Positions 1 through 9,034 of a DNA stretch of 64,000 bases are shown piece by piece (positions within the stretch are counted from its first letter, which is position 1; the number at the start of each line of letters is the position of its first letter). The notes below the pieces were generated by a model. The model did not search any database, was not told where the DNA came from, and saw nothing but the letters and a program-made list of their open reading frames with translations. The position numbers were made by a program, and so were the translations under genes. The stretch is taken from contig JAKUTK010000007.1 in NCBI GenBank assembly GCA_022448005.1, forward strand, positions 73,324 to 137,323, written 5' to 3'. This DNA is from Pseudomonas sp. Lineage in GTDB: Bacteria > Pseudomonadota > Gammaproteobacteria > Pseudomonadales > Pseudomonadaceae.

Positions 1-13
1 AGTCCGGTTTCTC

Positions 14-793
14 ATGTGCTTGATCGTATTCGCCTGGCGCCCCGGCCATGCACAGCCGTTGATCGTCGCCGCCAACCGTGACGAATTTCATGCGCGCCCC
101 AGTCTGCCGTTGGGGCATTGGGACGACGCGCCGCAGGTCGTAGCCGGTCGCGACCTACAGGCAGGCGGCACCTGGATGGGTGTAACCACGGATGGACGCT
201 TCGCTGCGCTGACCAATATTCGTGCGCCCGGCGCCCCTCTTGGCGAGCGCTCGCGAGGCGAGCTGCCCGCACGCTTCCTGCGGGGCGCGCAATCGCCGGC
301 GCACTATCTGCAGGAGCTGACTCGCAGTCTCGGTCATTATTCCGGCTTTAACCTGCTGGTCGGGAATCTCACCGAGCTCTGGTATCTCAATTCAAAGGAA
401 GGGACGCCTCGCGCTCTATCGCCGGGCGTCTACGGTCTGTCCAATGCAGCGCTGGATACGCCCTGGCCAAAGCTGCTGAGCACTCGATCGGCGCTAGAAG
501 CCTGCCTCGGTGCGCCGGAGCGCGACCGGTTGCTAGAGATCATGAGCGACTCACGGCCCGCCGCAGATGCCGAACTGCCGGCTACCGGTATCTCGCATGA
601 GATGGAGAAGCTGCTGTCGAGCGCGTTCATTGCCAGTCCGGACTACGGCACCCGCGCCATCACTCTATTGCTCCGCCGCGCGGACGGTTCCATGAGCATG
701 ACCGAGCGCCGTTTCGACGCGAAGGGTGTGAGCGGTGAAACAGAGATAGACCTGCCGCCCACGACAACTGAGCCCGCAAAGGTGTTGGGTTAG
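14..793 (+). CDS. NRDE family protein (TANGO2/DUF833-like)
   Basis: This 259-residue protein begins with the family hallmark: MCLIVFAW, then an AANRDEF segment near residues 18-24 (the NRDE motif) and a GGTWMGV segment near residue 51. The family is widespread and related to eukaryotic TANGO2. Its biochemical role is not settled, although the N-terminal Cys resembles that of Ntn-hydrolases. I see no signal peptide or membrane segment, so it is probably cytosolic. Its stop overlaps the stop of the convergent ptsP gene by 4 bp. Family assignment is firm; function is unknown. Confidence 0.85.
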   Translation: MCLIVFAWRPGHAQPLIVAANRDEFHARPSLPLGHWDDAPQVVAGRDLQAGGTWMGVTTDGRFAALTNIRAPGAPLGERSRGELPARFLRGAQSPAHYLQELTRSLGHYSGFNLLVGNLTELWYLNSKEGTPRALSPGVYGLSNAALDTPWPKLLSTRSALEACLGAPERDRLLEIMSDSRPAADAELPATGISHEMEKLLSSAFIASPDYGTRAITLLLRRADGSMSMTERRFDAKGVSGETEIDLPPTTTEPAKVLG

Positions 794-3063
794 ATCGCGG
801 CAGATGGATTAACCATGCGATCCAGGCCGAGATTGCGCAGGGTCAGCTGCACCGTGGCGTGGATGACCTGCGGGCTGTCCATTTTCATCACCTTGGCCAA
901 CAGCTCACGCGCCGTGACCGAACTGATCTGACGCAGCATCCACTTCACCTTTGGCAGGTTGGTGGCGTTCATCGACAGGCTGTCGAAGCCCATCGCCAGC
1001 AGCAGAATGGCTGCGCCCGGATCGCCAGCCATTTCACCGCAGATGCTGACCGGCTTGCCTTCGTCGTGCGCCTCTCGGACGACCCGCTGCAGCGCTTCGA
1101 GCACTGCGGGATGCAGGTAATCGTACAGATCGGCAACCCGCGGGTTGTTGCGGTCTACGGCCAGCAGATACTGAGTCAGGTCGTTGGAGCCCACCGAGAT
1201 GAAGTCCACCTGACGCGCCAGTTCGCGGGTCAGGTAGACCGCAGCCGGCACTTCGATCATCACCCCGACTGGCGGCATTTCGACGTCGGTGCCTTCATCA
1301 CGTACCTCACCCCAGGCGCGGTGGATCAGGTGCAGTGCCTCTTCCAGCTCGCGTGTGCCAGAAATCATGGGCAGCAGAATGCGCAGGTTGTTCAGCCCGG
1401 CGCTGGCCTTGAGCATGGCGCGGGTCTGCAGCAGAAAAATTTCGGGATGGTCGAGTGTGACGCGGATGCCGCGCCAGCCGAGGAAGGGATTTTCTTCCTT
1501 GATCGGGAAGTACGGCAGGCTTTTGTCACCGCCAATGTCGAGGCTGCGCATGGTCACCGGCAGCGGGTGGAAGGCTTGCAGCTGCTCGCGATAGATCGCC
1601 ATCTGCTCCTTCTCGCTGGGAAAGCGCTCCTTGATCATGAAGGGCACTTCGGTGCGATACAGGCCAACGCCTTCGGCGCCGCGCTCCTGCGCGCGCACCA
1701 CATCGGCGAGCAGACCGGTATTCACCCACAGCGGGATACGCAGACCATCGGTGGTCTCGCAAGGCAGCTCGCGCAGCACGTCGAGCCCTTCGGACAGCTG
1801 CCGCTCCTGCTCGGCCAAAACCAGGTATTGCTCGCGCAGGACCTTTGCCGGGTTGGTGATGATCTCGCCACGGGTGCCGTCGATGATCAGCTCGATGCCA
1901 TCGACCTTCGAATATGGCAGGTCAACCGCCCCCATCACCGTGGGAATACCCATGGCCCGCGCCAGGATCGCCACGTGTGAGTTGCTCGAACCCAGCACCG
2001 ATACCATGCCCATCAACTTGCCTTCCGGCACCTCGCCGAGCATCGCCGGGGACAACTCCTCGCTGACCAGAATGGTGTTGTCCGGGTAGGTCAGGCTCTG
2101 CTGGCGCGCCTGCTGCAGATAACCCAGCAAGCGCCGACCAATGTCCTTGACGTCCGAGGCGCGCTCGCGCAGGTAGGCATCGTCCATCATCTCGAAGCGG
2201 CCGACGTGGTCGCTGACGACCTGACGCAGCGCGCCTTGGGCCCATTGGCCCGTGCGGATAACCTTGGACACCTCGCCACCCAGGGCAGAGTCGTCGAGCA
2301 TCATCAGGTAGACATCGAACAGTGCGCGCTCTTCCTTGCGCATCTGGGTTGCAAGCTTTTCGGACAGCGCACGCATATCGGCTCGCACTGCTTCGAGCGC
2401 AGCCTCGAATAGCACCAGTTCAGCGGGAATATCTTCAATCGTCTTATCCGGCACCACATCGAGGTCGGCAGGCGGCAGAACGACGACAGCGGTACCCACT
2501 GCCGCGCCGGGTGCGCCGGGGATACCGATAAAGCGGGTTTCCTGGATGCCCTTGCCCTGCCGGCCGAGGCCGCGGATCGAACCGGTCGCCTCGGCATGGG
2601 CGATAACACCGGCGAGCTGCGCACTCATAGTAACGAGGAAGGCTTCTTCACCCTCGTCGAACAGGCGCTGCTCTCTCTGCTGAATGACCAGAACACCCAT
2701 TACCCGCCGGTGGTGGATGATGGGGGCGCCGAGAAAGGAGGCGTAGCGTTCTTCCCCGGTTTCAGCGAAATAGCGATAGCGCGGATGCTCACACGCATGC
2801 TCCAGGTTGAGCGGCTCCTCGCGCGTGCCAACCAAGCCGACCAGACCCTCGTTCGGGGCCATGCTGACTTTGCCGATGGCCTTCTTGTTCAGGCCCTCGG
2901 TGGCCATCAGGACGAAACGCCCAGATTCGGGATCGAGCAAATAGACTGAGCAGACGTGGCTGGCCATGGCCGCCCGAACTCTCAGCACGATAATGCCCAA
3001 GGCCGCCTTGAGGTCCTTGGCAGCGTTTACTTCCTGGACGATCTTGCGCAGCGTGCCGAGCAT
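790..3063 (-). CDS. ptsP: PEP-protein phosphotransferase PtsP (enzyme I-Ntr)
   Basis: First enzyme of the nitrogen-related phosphotransferase system. It autophosphorylates from PEP and passes phosphate to NPr and then EIIA-Ntr, a regulatory rather than sugar-uptake cascade. At 757 residues it has the usual length. An N-terminal GAF domain (about residues 15-150) is followed by the enzyme I domains. The phosphorylated His lies in SSNSHVAILARAMG (about residue 359). The PEP-binding barrel shows RTEVPFM and the C-terminal CGEMAGDP signature. It lies 19 bp downstream of rppH on the same strand, the conserved pseudomonad pairing, so the two are probably co-transcribed. Confidence 0.97.
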   Translation of the reverse strand: MLGTLRKIVQEVNAAKDLKAALGIIVLRVRAAMASHVCSVYLLDPESGRFVLMATEGLNKKAIGKVSMAPNEGLVGLVGTREEPLNLEHACEHPRYRYFAETGEERYASFLGAPIIHHRRVMGVLVIQQREQRLFDEGEEAFLVTMSAQLAGVIAHAEATGSIRGLGRQGKGIQETRFIGIPGAPGAAVGTAVVVLPPADLDVVPDKTIEDIPAELVLFEAALEAVRADMRALSEKLATQMRKEERALFDVYLMMLDDSALGGEVSKVIRTGQWAQGALRQVVSDHVGRFEMMDDAYLRERASDVKDIGRRLLGYLQQARQQSLTYPDNTILVSEELSPAMLGEVPEGKLMGMVSVLGSSNSHVAILARAMGIPTVMGAVDLPYSKVDGIELIIDGTRGEIITNPAKVLREQYLVLAEQERQLSEGLDVLRELPCETTDGLRIPLWVNTGLLADVVRAQERGAEGVGLYRTEVPFMIKERFPSEKEQMAIYREQLQAFHPLPVTMRSLDIGGDKSLPYFPIKEENPFLGWRGIRVTLDHPEIFLLQTRAMLKASAGLNNLRILLPMISGTRELEEALHLIHRAWGEVRDEGTDVEMPPVGVMIEVPAAVYLTRELARQVDFISVGSNDLTQYLLAVDRNNPRVADLYDYLHPAVLEALQRVVREAHDEGKPVSICGEMAGDPGAAILLLAMGFDSLSMNATNLPKVKWMLRQISSVTARELLAKVMKMDSPQVIHATVQLTLRNLGLDRMVNPSAAI

Positions 3064-3082
3064 GCTCAGGGGCTTTCTCCCG

Positions 3083-3562
3083 TCAGTCCCGCGCCAGGAG
3101 GCGCGGAGCGAGTTCTTTTAAGGCGCGACGGTAAACCTCGCGCTTGAAGGTGACCACCTGCCCCAACGGGTACCAGTAACTGACCCAGCGCCAGCCGTCG
3201 AACTCGGGCTTGCCGGTCAGATCCATACGAACCCGGTCTTCGGCACCGGTAAGGCGCAGCAAGAACCATTTCTGCTTCTGACCGATACACAGCGGCTGAC
3301 TATGAGTACGCACCAGCCGCTGAGGCAAGCGATAGCGCAGCCAGCCACGGGTGCAGGCGAGAATCTTGACGTCCTGCTCTTCCAGGCCGACCTCTTCGTT
3401 CAGCTCGCGAAAGAGCGCCTCCTCCGGCGTCTCGCGCGGGTTGATTCCGCCTTGCGGAAACTGCCAGGCATCCTGATTAATCCGCCGGGCCCACAGCACT
3501 TGCCCGACATCATTGGTCAGGATGATGCCGACATTGGGGCGAAAACCATCGGAGTCGATCAC
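3083..3562 (-). CDS. rppH: RNA pyrophosphohydrolase RppH
   Basis: Nudix hydrolase that removes pyrophosphate from 5'-triphosphate mRNA ends and so triggers RNase E decay. The Nudix box is clear ([13 protein letters not shown] then RELNEEVGL). I place the start at a GTG (3562) giving [12 protein letters not shown]. It has a GAGG ribosome site 9 bases upstream and yields 159 residues, the usual pseudomonad length. The open frame runs 26 codons further upstream, but that extension does not look like the family. It is the first gene of a pair with ptsP and diverges from the HAD phosphatase gene. Confidence 0.95.
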   Translation of the reverse strand: MIDSDGFRPNVGIILTNDVGQVLWARRINQDAWQFPQGGINPRETPEEALFRELNEEVGLEEQDVKILACTRGWLRYRLPQRLVRTHSQPLCIGQKQKWFLLRLTGAEDRVRMDLTGKPEFDGWRWVSYWYPLGQVVTFKREVYRRALKELAPRLLARD

Positions 3563-3741
3563 GGCATACAACCTCGCAAACGCATATCGCGGCATTGTTC
3601 CACAAAAACGTGAAAAGCAGAAAGCGCGCATGGAAGCCATTGATCTACCGGCTCCGATCCTCGATCCGAACGCTTGCCGGCTGCCATCTATCGAGCGATC
3701 CCGCTATGCTTCACCCCCCTTTATCCCCCGAGGAACGCAGC

Positions 3742-4395
3742 GTGCGCCTGGCTCTTTTCGATCTTGATAACACTCTCCTGGCCGGTGACAGCGACCACGC
3801 CTGGGGCGAGTTTCTCTGCCAGCGCGGGCTGGTCGACGCTGAGGCGTATCGCGCCCGCAACGATGCCTTTTATCAGGACTACCTGGCCGGCGCGCTGGAT
3901 GTTTTGGAGTATCAGAACTTCTGCCAAGAGCTGCTGGGCCGTAGCGAGATGCCGCAACTGCAGCAATGGCACGCCGAGTTCATGCGCGACCACATCGAGC
4001 CCATCGTCCTGGCCAAGGGTGAGGCACTGGTGCGTCAGCATCATGAAGCCGGCGACCGGGTGGTGATCATTACCGCCACCAACCGCTTCATCACCGGGCC
4101 AATCGCCAAGCGCCTGGGCGTCGATACGCTGCTGGCCACCGAATGTGAGATGCAAGAGGGGCGCTACACCGGTCGCCTCACCGACGTGCCCTGTTTTCAG
4201 GAGGGCAAGGTGACGCGCATCGAACGCTGGCTCATGGAAAATGACCAGAGCCTGGATGACAGCTATTTCTACAGCGACTCGCGCAACGACCTGCCGCTAC
4301 TGGAGCGCGTCAGCCATCCGGTAGCGGTCGATCCGGACCCCACCTTGAGGGGCATTGCCGAGCAACGCGGCTGGCGCATCATCAGCCTGCGCTGA
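3742..4395 (+). CDS. HAD-superfamily IB phosphatase (SerB-like)
   Basis: A 217-residue HAD hydrolase. Motif I is [13 protein letters not shown] (nucleophile and acid/base Asp), motif II is the Thr of IITATN, and motif IV is [11 protein letters not shown]. The helical cap after motif I resembles phosphoserine phosphatase, which makes it subfamily IB. Pseudomonad relatives are often annotated as histidinol-phosphatase; the substrate cannot be read from sequence. The start is a GTG with AGGA 7 bases upstream; the open frame extends 49 codons further upstream without family character. Convergent with the DUF2269 gene. Confidence 0.85.
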   Translation: MRLALFDLDNTLLAGDSDHAWGEFLCQRGLVDAEAYRARNDAFYQDYLAGALDVLEYQNFCQELLGRSEMPQLQQWHAEFMRDHIEPIVLAKGEALVRQHHEAGDRVVIITATNRFITGPIAKRLGVDTLLATECEMQEGRYTGRLTDVPCFQEGKVTRIERWLMENDQSLDDSYFYSDSRNDLPLLERVSHPVAVDPDPTLRGIAEQRGWRIISLR

Positions 4396-4403
4396 ACTCA
4401 GCG

Positions 4404-4844
4404 CTAGACCGGCTTGGCGCCCATCAAACCCATGATGGCGACTAGAATCAGCAGGATCAGACCCGCATAAACCAGCGCAAAGCGCGGCAGGCGCGCGGGC
4501 GCTGGGGCATCGCCCAGAGCCTGCCATGCACGCAGGCGGCCGCCGAGCAGCAGGCCTAGTGGCACTAGAACCAGGAACAGCACCGAGCTGGCCAGCAACC
4601 ACAGCTGACCGAGCGGGAAACCTGCCAGGTGCGCCAGCCACCAGCCGGTCACCGGAAGCAACAAGGCAAATACCGCCAGCAATGGCAGCGACATCAACCG
4701 GGTGCGGCGCAGCTTGTTCTGCAGCACCACCGGATCGGCCCGCCGCCAGGCTTTCCACAGCATGATGATGTGGGCAATCAGCCCCAGCGTGAGGAGGATC
4801 GCCAGAGCGGCGTGAATCATGTTCAGCAGTTGGTAATGTTCCAT
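4404..4844 (-). CDS. DUF2269-type four-helix membrane protein
   Basis: A 146-residue inner-membrane protein with four hydrophobic helices (about residues 8-30, 50-70, 80-102 and 123-143) and a basic loop (KAWRRADP, KLRRTRL) after the first. It resembles DUF2269/CopD-like integral membrane proteins; the function is not known. It lies 21 bp downstream of ilvA on the same strand and probably shares its transcript, with no obvious functional link to isoleucine synthesis. Confidence 0.7.
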   Translation of the reverse strand: MEHYQLLNMIHAALAILLTLGLIAHIIMLWKAWRRADPVVLQNKLRRTRLMSLPLLAVFALLLPVTGWWLAHLAGFPLGQLWLLASSVLFLVLVPLGLLLGGRLRAWQALGDAPAPARLPRFALVYAGLILLILVAIMGLMGAKPV

Positions 4845-4865
4845 CGATCCCCGCGGTACGGCTGG

Positions 4866-6380
4866 TCAGCCGAGAAAAAGTTGGTAGGCCGGATTGTCTG
4901 TTTCGTCCCAGTAGCGATAGCCGATCTTGTCCAGTGCGGCCGGCAACAGGTGACGGTCTTCGGCAGGTACCTGCAGGCCGGCAACCACCCGCCCGTCAGC
5001 CGCGCCGTGATTGCGGTAGTGGAACATCGAAATATTCCAACGCCCTCCGAGATTGTTGAGGAAGTTGAACAGCGCGCCCGGACGCTCCGGGAATTCGAAC
5101 CGATAAACCACTTCATCACTGACGCCAGAGGCGTGCCCTCCGACCATGTGCCGGGTGTGCAGCTTGGCCAGTTCGTTGTCAGTGAGATCAAGCACGGGGA
5201 AACCCTTCGCCCGCAACCCATCCACCAAGGCCGTCCGCGGGTCGTTTTCCGGATGGGTCTGCACACCCACAAAGATGTGCGCCTCACGGTCCTCGTGGTA
5301 GCGGTAATTGAATTCGGTGATCTGGCGCTTGCCGATGGCCTCGCAGAAAGCCTTGAAGCTGCCAGGTTCCTCGGGAATGGTCACCGCGATGATCGCCTCG
5401 CGCTTCTCGCCAAGCTCAGCGCGCTCCGCCACATGACGCAGCCGATCAAAGTTCACGTTGGCGCCGGAATCGATGCCGACCAGCACCTGATGCTGGATGC
5501 CCTCGCGCTCCACATAGCGCTTGATACCGGCCACCGCCAGCGCCCCTGCTGGCTCGGTGATCGAGCGGGTGTCGTCGTAGATGTCCTTGATCGCGGCGCA
5601 GATCTCATCGGTGCTGACCGTGATCACTTCATCGACGTAGTGCTGGCAGATATCGAAGGTGTACTGACCGATCTGCGCCACCGCCACCCCATCGGCGAAC
5701 AAACCCACCTGCGGCAGCACCACACGCTCGCCCGCAGCCATCGCCTGCTGCAGGCAATTGGAATCGTCCGGCTCGACGCCAATGACCTTGATGTCTGGCT
5801 TGAGGTATTTGATGTACGCAGCGACGCCAGCAATCAAACCGCCCCCACCTACCGGGACGAAGACCGCATCAAGCTGACCCTGATGCTGGCGAAGGATCTC
5901 CATCGCCACGGTGCCTTGCCCGGCAATCACGTGCGGGTCGTCGTAGGGGTGGATATAGACGTAACCCTTTTCCTCGACCAACTTCAGTGAGTAAGCCAAC
6001 GCCTCGGGAAAGGCATCCCCGTGAAGCACCACCTTGCCTCCACGTGCACGCACGCCCTGCACCTTCAGTTCCGGCGTGGTGCGCGGCATGACGATGGTCG
6101 CCTTGATGCCCAGCTCACGGGCCGCCAGGGCCAAGCCCTGCGCATGGTTACCGGCCGACGCAGTAACCACGCCGCGCGCCAGCTCCTCGGGTGACAGCTG
6201 TGCCAGCTTGTTATAGGCACCGCGAATCTTGAAGGAGAACACCGGCTGCAGATCTTCGCGCTTCAGCAAAATCTGATTACCCAGCCGCTCAGAGAGCTGA
6301 CGGGCAGGCTGCAACGGGGTTTCCACCGCAACGTCATAGACGCGCGAGGTGAGGATCTTCTTGACGTACTGTTCGAGCAT
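4866..6380 (-). CDS. ilvA: threonine ammonia-lyase, biosynthetic
   Basis: PLP enzyme that deaminates threonine to 2-oxobutanoate, the committed step to isoleucine. At 504 residues it is full length. The PLP lysine sits in [11 protein letters not shown] (about residue 52), with SAGNHAQG and the glycine loop [10 protein letters not shown] further on. The C-terminal third (from about residue 325) holds two ACT-like regulatory domains ([14 protein letters not shown] and [15 protein letters not shown]). These identify the isoleucine-inhibited biosynthetic form rather than the short catabolic TdcB. It diverges from rpiA across 174 bp. Confidence 0.97.
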   Translation of the reverse strand: MLEQYVKKILTSRVYDVAVETPLQPARQLSERLGNQILLKREDLQPVFSFKIRGAYNKLAQLSPEELARGVVTASAGNHAQGLALAARELGIKATIVMPRTTPELKVQGVRARGGKVVLHGDAFPEALAYSLKLVEEKGYVYIHPYDDPHVIAGQGTVAMEILRQHQGQLDAVFVPVGGGGLIAGVAAYIKYLKPDIKVIGVEPDDSNCLQQAMAAGERVVLPQVGLFADGVAVAQIGQYTFDICQHYVDEVITVSTDEICAAIKDIYDDTRSITEPAGALAVAGIKRYVEREGIQHQVLVGIDSGANVNFDRLRHVAERAELGEKREAIIAVTIPEEPGSFKAFCEAIGKRQITEFNYRYHEDREAHIFVGVQTHPENDPRTALVDGLRAKGFPVLDLTDNELAKLHTRHMVGGHASGVSDEVVYRFEFPERPGALFNFLNNLGGRWNISMFHYRNHGAADGRVVAGLQVPAEDRHLLPAALDKIGYRYWDETDNPAYQLFLG

Positions 6381-6509
6381 CGTGAGCTATCTTGGCGGGC
6401 CTTGCGGGGCAGACGAGTCTACTCCGCGAAAAACGCCGCGACCACCGGCAATCCGCGCGCAAAACAGCCGTACAGTCTCAGCAGGCAAGACCCGCTGATG
6501 AGCCCCCGC

Positions 6510-6515
6510 TATACT
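6510..6515 (+). promoter_or_regulatory. putative -10 box of rpiA
   Basis: TATACT lies 40 bases upstream of the rpiA ATG and would start transcription near 6522, giving a leader of about 33 bases. I see no strong -35 hexamer at the ideal distance, so this is a plausible but unproven sigma-70 promoter. Confidence 0.45.
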
Positions 6516-6554
6516 CTCGCCCCACGACTTACTTACCGACCGGACCTTTACGCC

Positions 6555-7226
6555 ATGACCCAGGATCAACTCAAGCAGGCCGTCGCCCAGGCCGCTGTCG
6601 ACCTCATCGTGCCGCAGCTCACCGACCGCAGCATCGTCGGCGTTGGCACCGGCTCCACCGCCAACTTCTTCATCGATCTGCTGGCCAAGCACAAAGGATT
6701 CTTCGACGGTGCCGTGGCCAGTTCCGATGCCACCGCCGAGCGTCTGAAAGGTCATGGCATTCCGGTCTATGACCTGAACTCCGTAGCGGACCTGGAGTTC
6801 TACGTTGACGGTGCCGACGAGACCAACAGCCATCTGGAGCTGATCAAGGGCGGCGGCGCAGCCCTGACCCGCGAGAAGATCGTCGCTGCAGTGGCCCGCA
6901 CCTTTATCTGCATCGCCGATGGCAGCAAGCTGGTCGAGCGCCTCGGCGAGTTTCCCCTGCCGGTGGAAGTGATCCCGATGGCCCGCAGCCACGTCGCGCG
7001 CGAACTGGTCAAGCTGGGCGGGGACCCCGTCTACCGTGAGGGTGTGGTGACCGACAACGGCAACGTCATCCTTGACGTGCACAACCTCATGATCGGCTTC
7101 GCCCCGGATGTCGAAGCGCAGATCAACAACATCGTGGGCGTGGTCAGTAACGGGCTGTTCGCCGCCCGCCCGGCCGACGTCCTGCTGCTGGGCACAACGG
7201 ACGGGGTGCAGACGCTCAAGCGCTGA
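6555..7226 (+). CDS. rpiA: ribose-5-phosphate isomerase A
   Basis: Interconverts ribose 5-phosphate and ribulose 5-phosphate in the pentose phosphate pathway. The 223-residue protein has all RpiA signatures: [11 protein letters not shown] (residues 29-39), VDGADETN (about 83) and [13 protein letters not shown] (about 96). I use the ATG giving MTQDQLKQ, which matches the family N-terminus; the open frame extends 51 codons upstream without similarity. Divergent from ilvA, as in other pseudomonads. Confidence 0.97.
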   Translation: MTQDQLKQAVAQAAVDLIVPQLTDRSIVGVGTGSTANFFIDLLAKHKGFFDGAVASSDATAERLKGHGIPVYDLNSVADLEFYVDGADETNSHLELIKGGGAALTREKIVAAVARTFICIADGSKLVERLGEFPLPVEVIPMARSHVARELVKLGGDPVYREGVVTDNGNVILDVHNLMIGFAPDVEAQINNIVGVVSNGLFAARPADVLLLGTTDGVQTLKR

Positions 7227-7337
7227 CCTCTCGCGGCAGGCATTGATCAGCTCGGTGCGCGCCCCACGGCCGCATCCGGTGCTGCAAATAGCCATCGCGG
7301 ATGGTAGTAGCCATGCTTCGGCGATCTGGATCGAAGG

Positions 7338-8249
7338 TCAGCGTCGCCGACTAAAGACATAGAAGCGGTTCGGCTCCGCTACGACGTAGATGTTGCCTTG
7401 CCCGTCCATGGCGACCCCTTCAGCCTGGTCGATGCCCTCCACCAGACCATTGAGACCGCCAAGCAGGCTGATAAAGCTGCGCGGCCGGCCCTGCAAGTCA
7501 AGCTCCACCAGCAGACGCGACTCGTCGGACAGCATCAGGGTATGCCCGGTACGTGGGTCGATGGCTACCGACGAGATATCGCGTACCAGCAGCGGCTGAT
7601 CAGGGAGCGACTCAAGGGCGCCGGCAGCGCCGTCTTCTCCAGGGAAAGGCAGCTCGAACAAGCCCTGCGGATCGCGCTCCTTGGCCAGCAGCATGCGCTG
7701 GGTGCGCGGATTCCAGGCCAGTCCTTCGAAGCCTTTGTTTCCGGCACCGTCGAAACCCAGGTCATAGGTGGCGAGATCCTCGAGATCGAGGCTCTCGACC
7801 CCCGGCGCCAACCGGAACACTGCAACCAGTCGGCGCCGCTCATCGACGATACCGAGCTGTCCGTTATCCAGGGCTTCGACCGCTTCAGGATCAGAGAATC
7901 CGGTCAGGGTGATGCGCCGCAGCACCACACCGCCGGGGGAGAATTCCACGAGCTGCGGATTTTGTCCGGTGACGGTGAACAGCGTCCCGGTCTCTGCATT
8001 CCAGGTCAGGCCTGAGGTTTCGTCTTCCTCGAGGCCGGACAAGGTGGTCTCCAGCGCCAGTTCATAGTCCGGCAACCAGATGCTCGCCGCGCGCTCTTGG
8101 GAACCGACGTATTGCTCCTGCCAATACAGTTTCAACTGGTCGTTCCAATGCAGCATCCAGCCGGCCAGCAAGGCCATTGCAATGGTCAGAAACAGCGAAA
8201 TGTAGAGGAACAGGCGGAGGCGGGAACGTCGGACGGCAGACTCAGGCAT
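7338..8249 (-). CDS. SdiA-regulated-type membrane-anchored protein
   Basis: A 303-residue protein with one N-terminal membrane anchor (about residues 11-29) and a large extracytoplasmic domain. The domain has beta-propeller-like features (GLTWNAETGTLFTV, FSDPEAVEALDNGQ, NKGFEGLAWNP, SVAIDPRTGHTLML). This matches the SdiA-regulated family (YjiK-like), whose activity is undefined. It lies between the convergent rpiA and the D-2-hydroxyglutarate operon and appears to be a single-gene unit. Confidence 0.75.
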   Translation of the reverse strand: MPESAVRRSRLRLFLYISLFLTIAMALLAGWMLHWNDQLKLYWQEQYVGSQERAASIWLPDYELALETTLSGLEEDETSGLTWNAETGTLFTVTGQNPQLVEFSPGGVVLRRITLTGFSDPEAVEALDNGQLGIVDERRRLVAVFRLAPGVESLDLEDLATYDLGFDGAGNKGFEGLAWNPRTQRMLLAKERDPQGLFELPFPGEDGAAGALESLPDQPLLVRDISSVAIDPRTGHTLMLSDESRLLVELDLQGRPRSFISLLGGLNGLVEGIDQAEGVAMDGQGNIYVVAEPNRFYVFSRRR

Positions 8250-8318
8250 GTAGGCAGACCCAGGAAGAGCGTGCGATTACAGCATGACCTTCTCAGGGGC
8301 GATAGAGCGCTGCGGGCC

Positions 8319-8337
8319 GGGTACGTCAAACGTACCC
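8319..8337. terminator. stem-loop downstream of the FAH gene
   Basis: A perfect 8-bp inverted repeat (GGGTACGT, CAA loop, ACGTACCC) sits 14 bases beyond the stop of the minus-strand FAH gene. There is no T-run on either side, so it could be an RNA-stabilising 3' hairpin rather than an intrinsic terminator. Confidence 0.4.
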
Positions 8338-8351
8338 AGCTCATATGCAAC

Positions 8352-9017
8352 TTAAAGCACGCGGCTCTCGAAGCGCGACAGTCCGACCAGCTCCACTACC
8401 AGCTCGTCGCCCTGATGAAGAGGACCGACTCCCGCCGGCGTGCCGGTCAGCACGACGTCGCCAGGCTGCAGGCTGAAGTGCCCGGCAATGTGCTGCAACA
8501 GTGGCAGGATGGCATTGAGCATCTGGCTGCTGTTGCCGTCCTGACGCACTTCACCGTTGATGGTCAGGCGAATACCGATGTCGCCGAGGTCATCCACCGC
8601 ATCGCCCGGCACGAAGGGTGCCAGCACACAGGCGCCGTCAAAGCTCTTGGCGATCTCCCACGGGTGGCCCTTTTCCTTCAGCTTGGCCTGCACGTCGCGC
8701 AGGGTCAGGTCCAGAGCGGGAGCAAAACCGGAGATCGCATCGCGAACCTCCTCTTCGTTCGGCTTGCGCGACAGCGGCTTGCCGATCAACACGGCAACTT
8801 CCGCCTCGTAGTGCACGGCGCCACGGTCAGAGGGAATGCTGAAACCACTGTCCAGCGGCACGGTGCAGCTGCCGGCCTTGATGAACAGCAATGGCTCGGT
8901 CGGCACCGGGTTGTTCAGCTCTTTAGCGTGCTCGGCGTAGTTTCGGCCGATGCAGACGACCTTGCCCAGCGGGTAGTGGATGGTCGTGCCGTCGGTGTAC
9001 TGGTGCTTGTAGGTCAT
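8352..9017 (-). CDS. fumarylacetoacetate hydrolase family protein
   Basis: A 221-residue FAH-fold hydrolase or decarboxylase. Family features are CIGRNYAEHAKEL near the N-terminus, FIKAGSC, the metal-binding stretch HYEAEVAVLIGK, and the C-terminal LTGTPAGVGPL. The start is the ATG of MTYKHQY with a GGAACCCTCC-type purine-rich site upstream. It follows the D-2-hydroxyglutarate dehydrogenase gene by 17 bp and is surely co-transcribed. Homologues act as acylpyruvases or oxaloacetate decarboxylases; the substrate here is unknown. Confidence 0.88.
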   Translation of the reverse strand: MTYKHQYTDGTTIHYPLGKVVCIGRNYAEHAKELNNPVPTEPLLFIKAGSCTVPLDSGFSIPSDRGAVHYEAEVAVLIGKPLSRKPNEEEVRDAISGFAPALDLTLRDVQAKLKEKGHPWEIAKSFDGACVLAPFVPGDAVDDLGDIGIRLTINGEVRQDGNSSQMLNAILPLLQHIAGHFSLQPGDVVLTGTPAGVGPLHQGDELVVELVGLSRFESRVL

Positions 9018-9034
9018 GGAGGGTTCCTGTCTGT

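Noticed and set aside
859..1980. Long plus-strand open frame of 373 codons
   Set aside because: It is antisense to ptsP, has no ribosome site and a His/Gln-rich product typical of antisense frames in GC-rich genes.
4629..5990. Plus-strand open frame of 453 codons
   Set aside because: Antisense to the well-supported ilvA gene; no recognisable domain.
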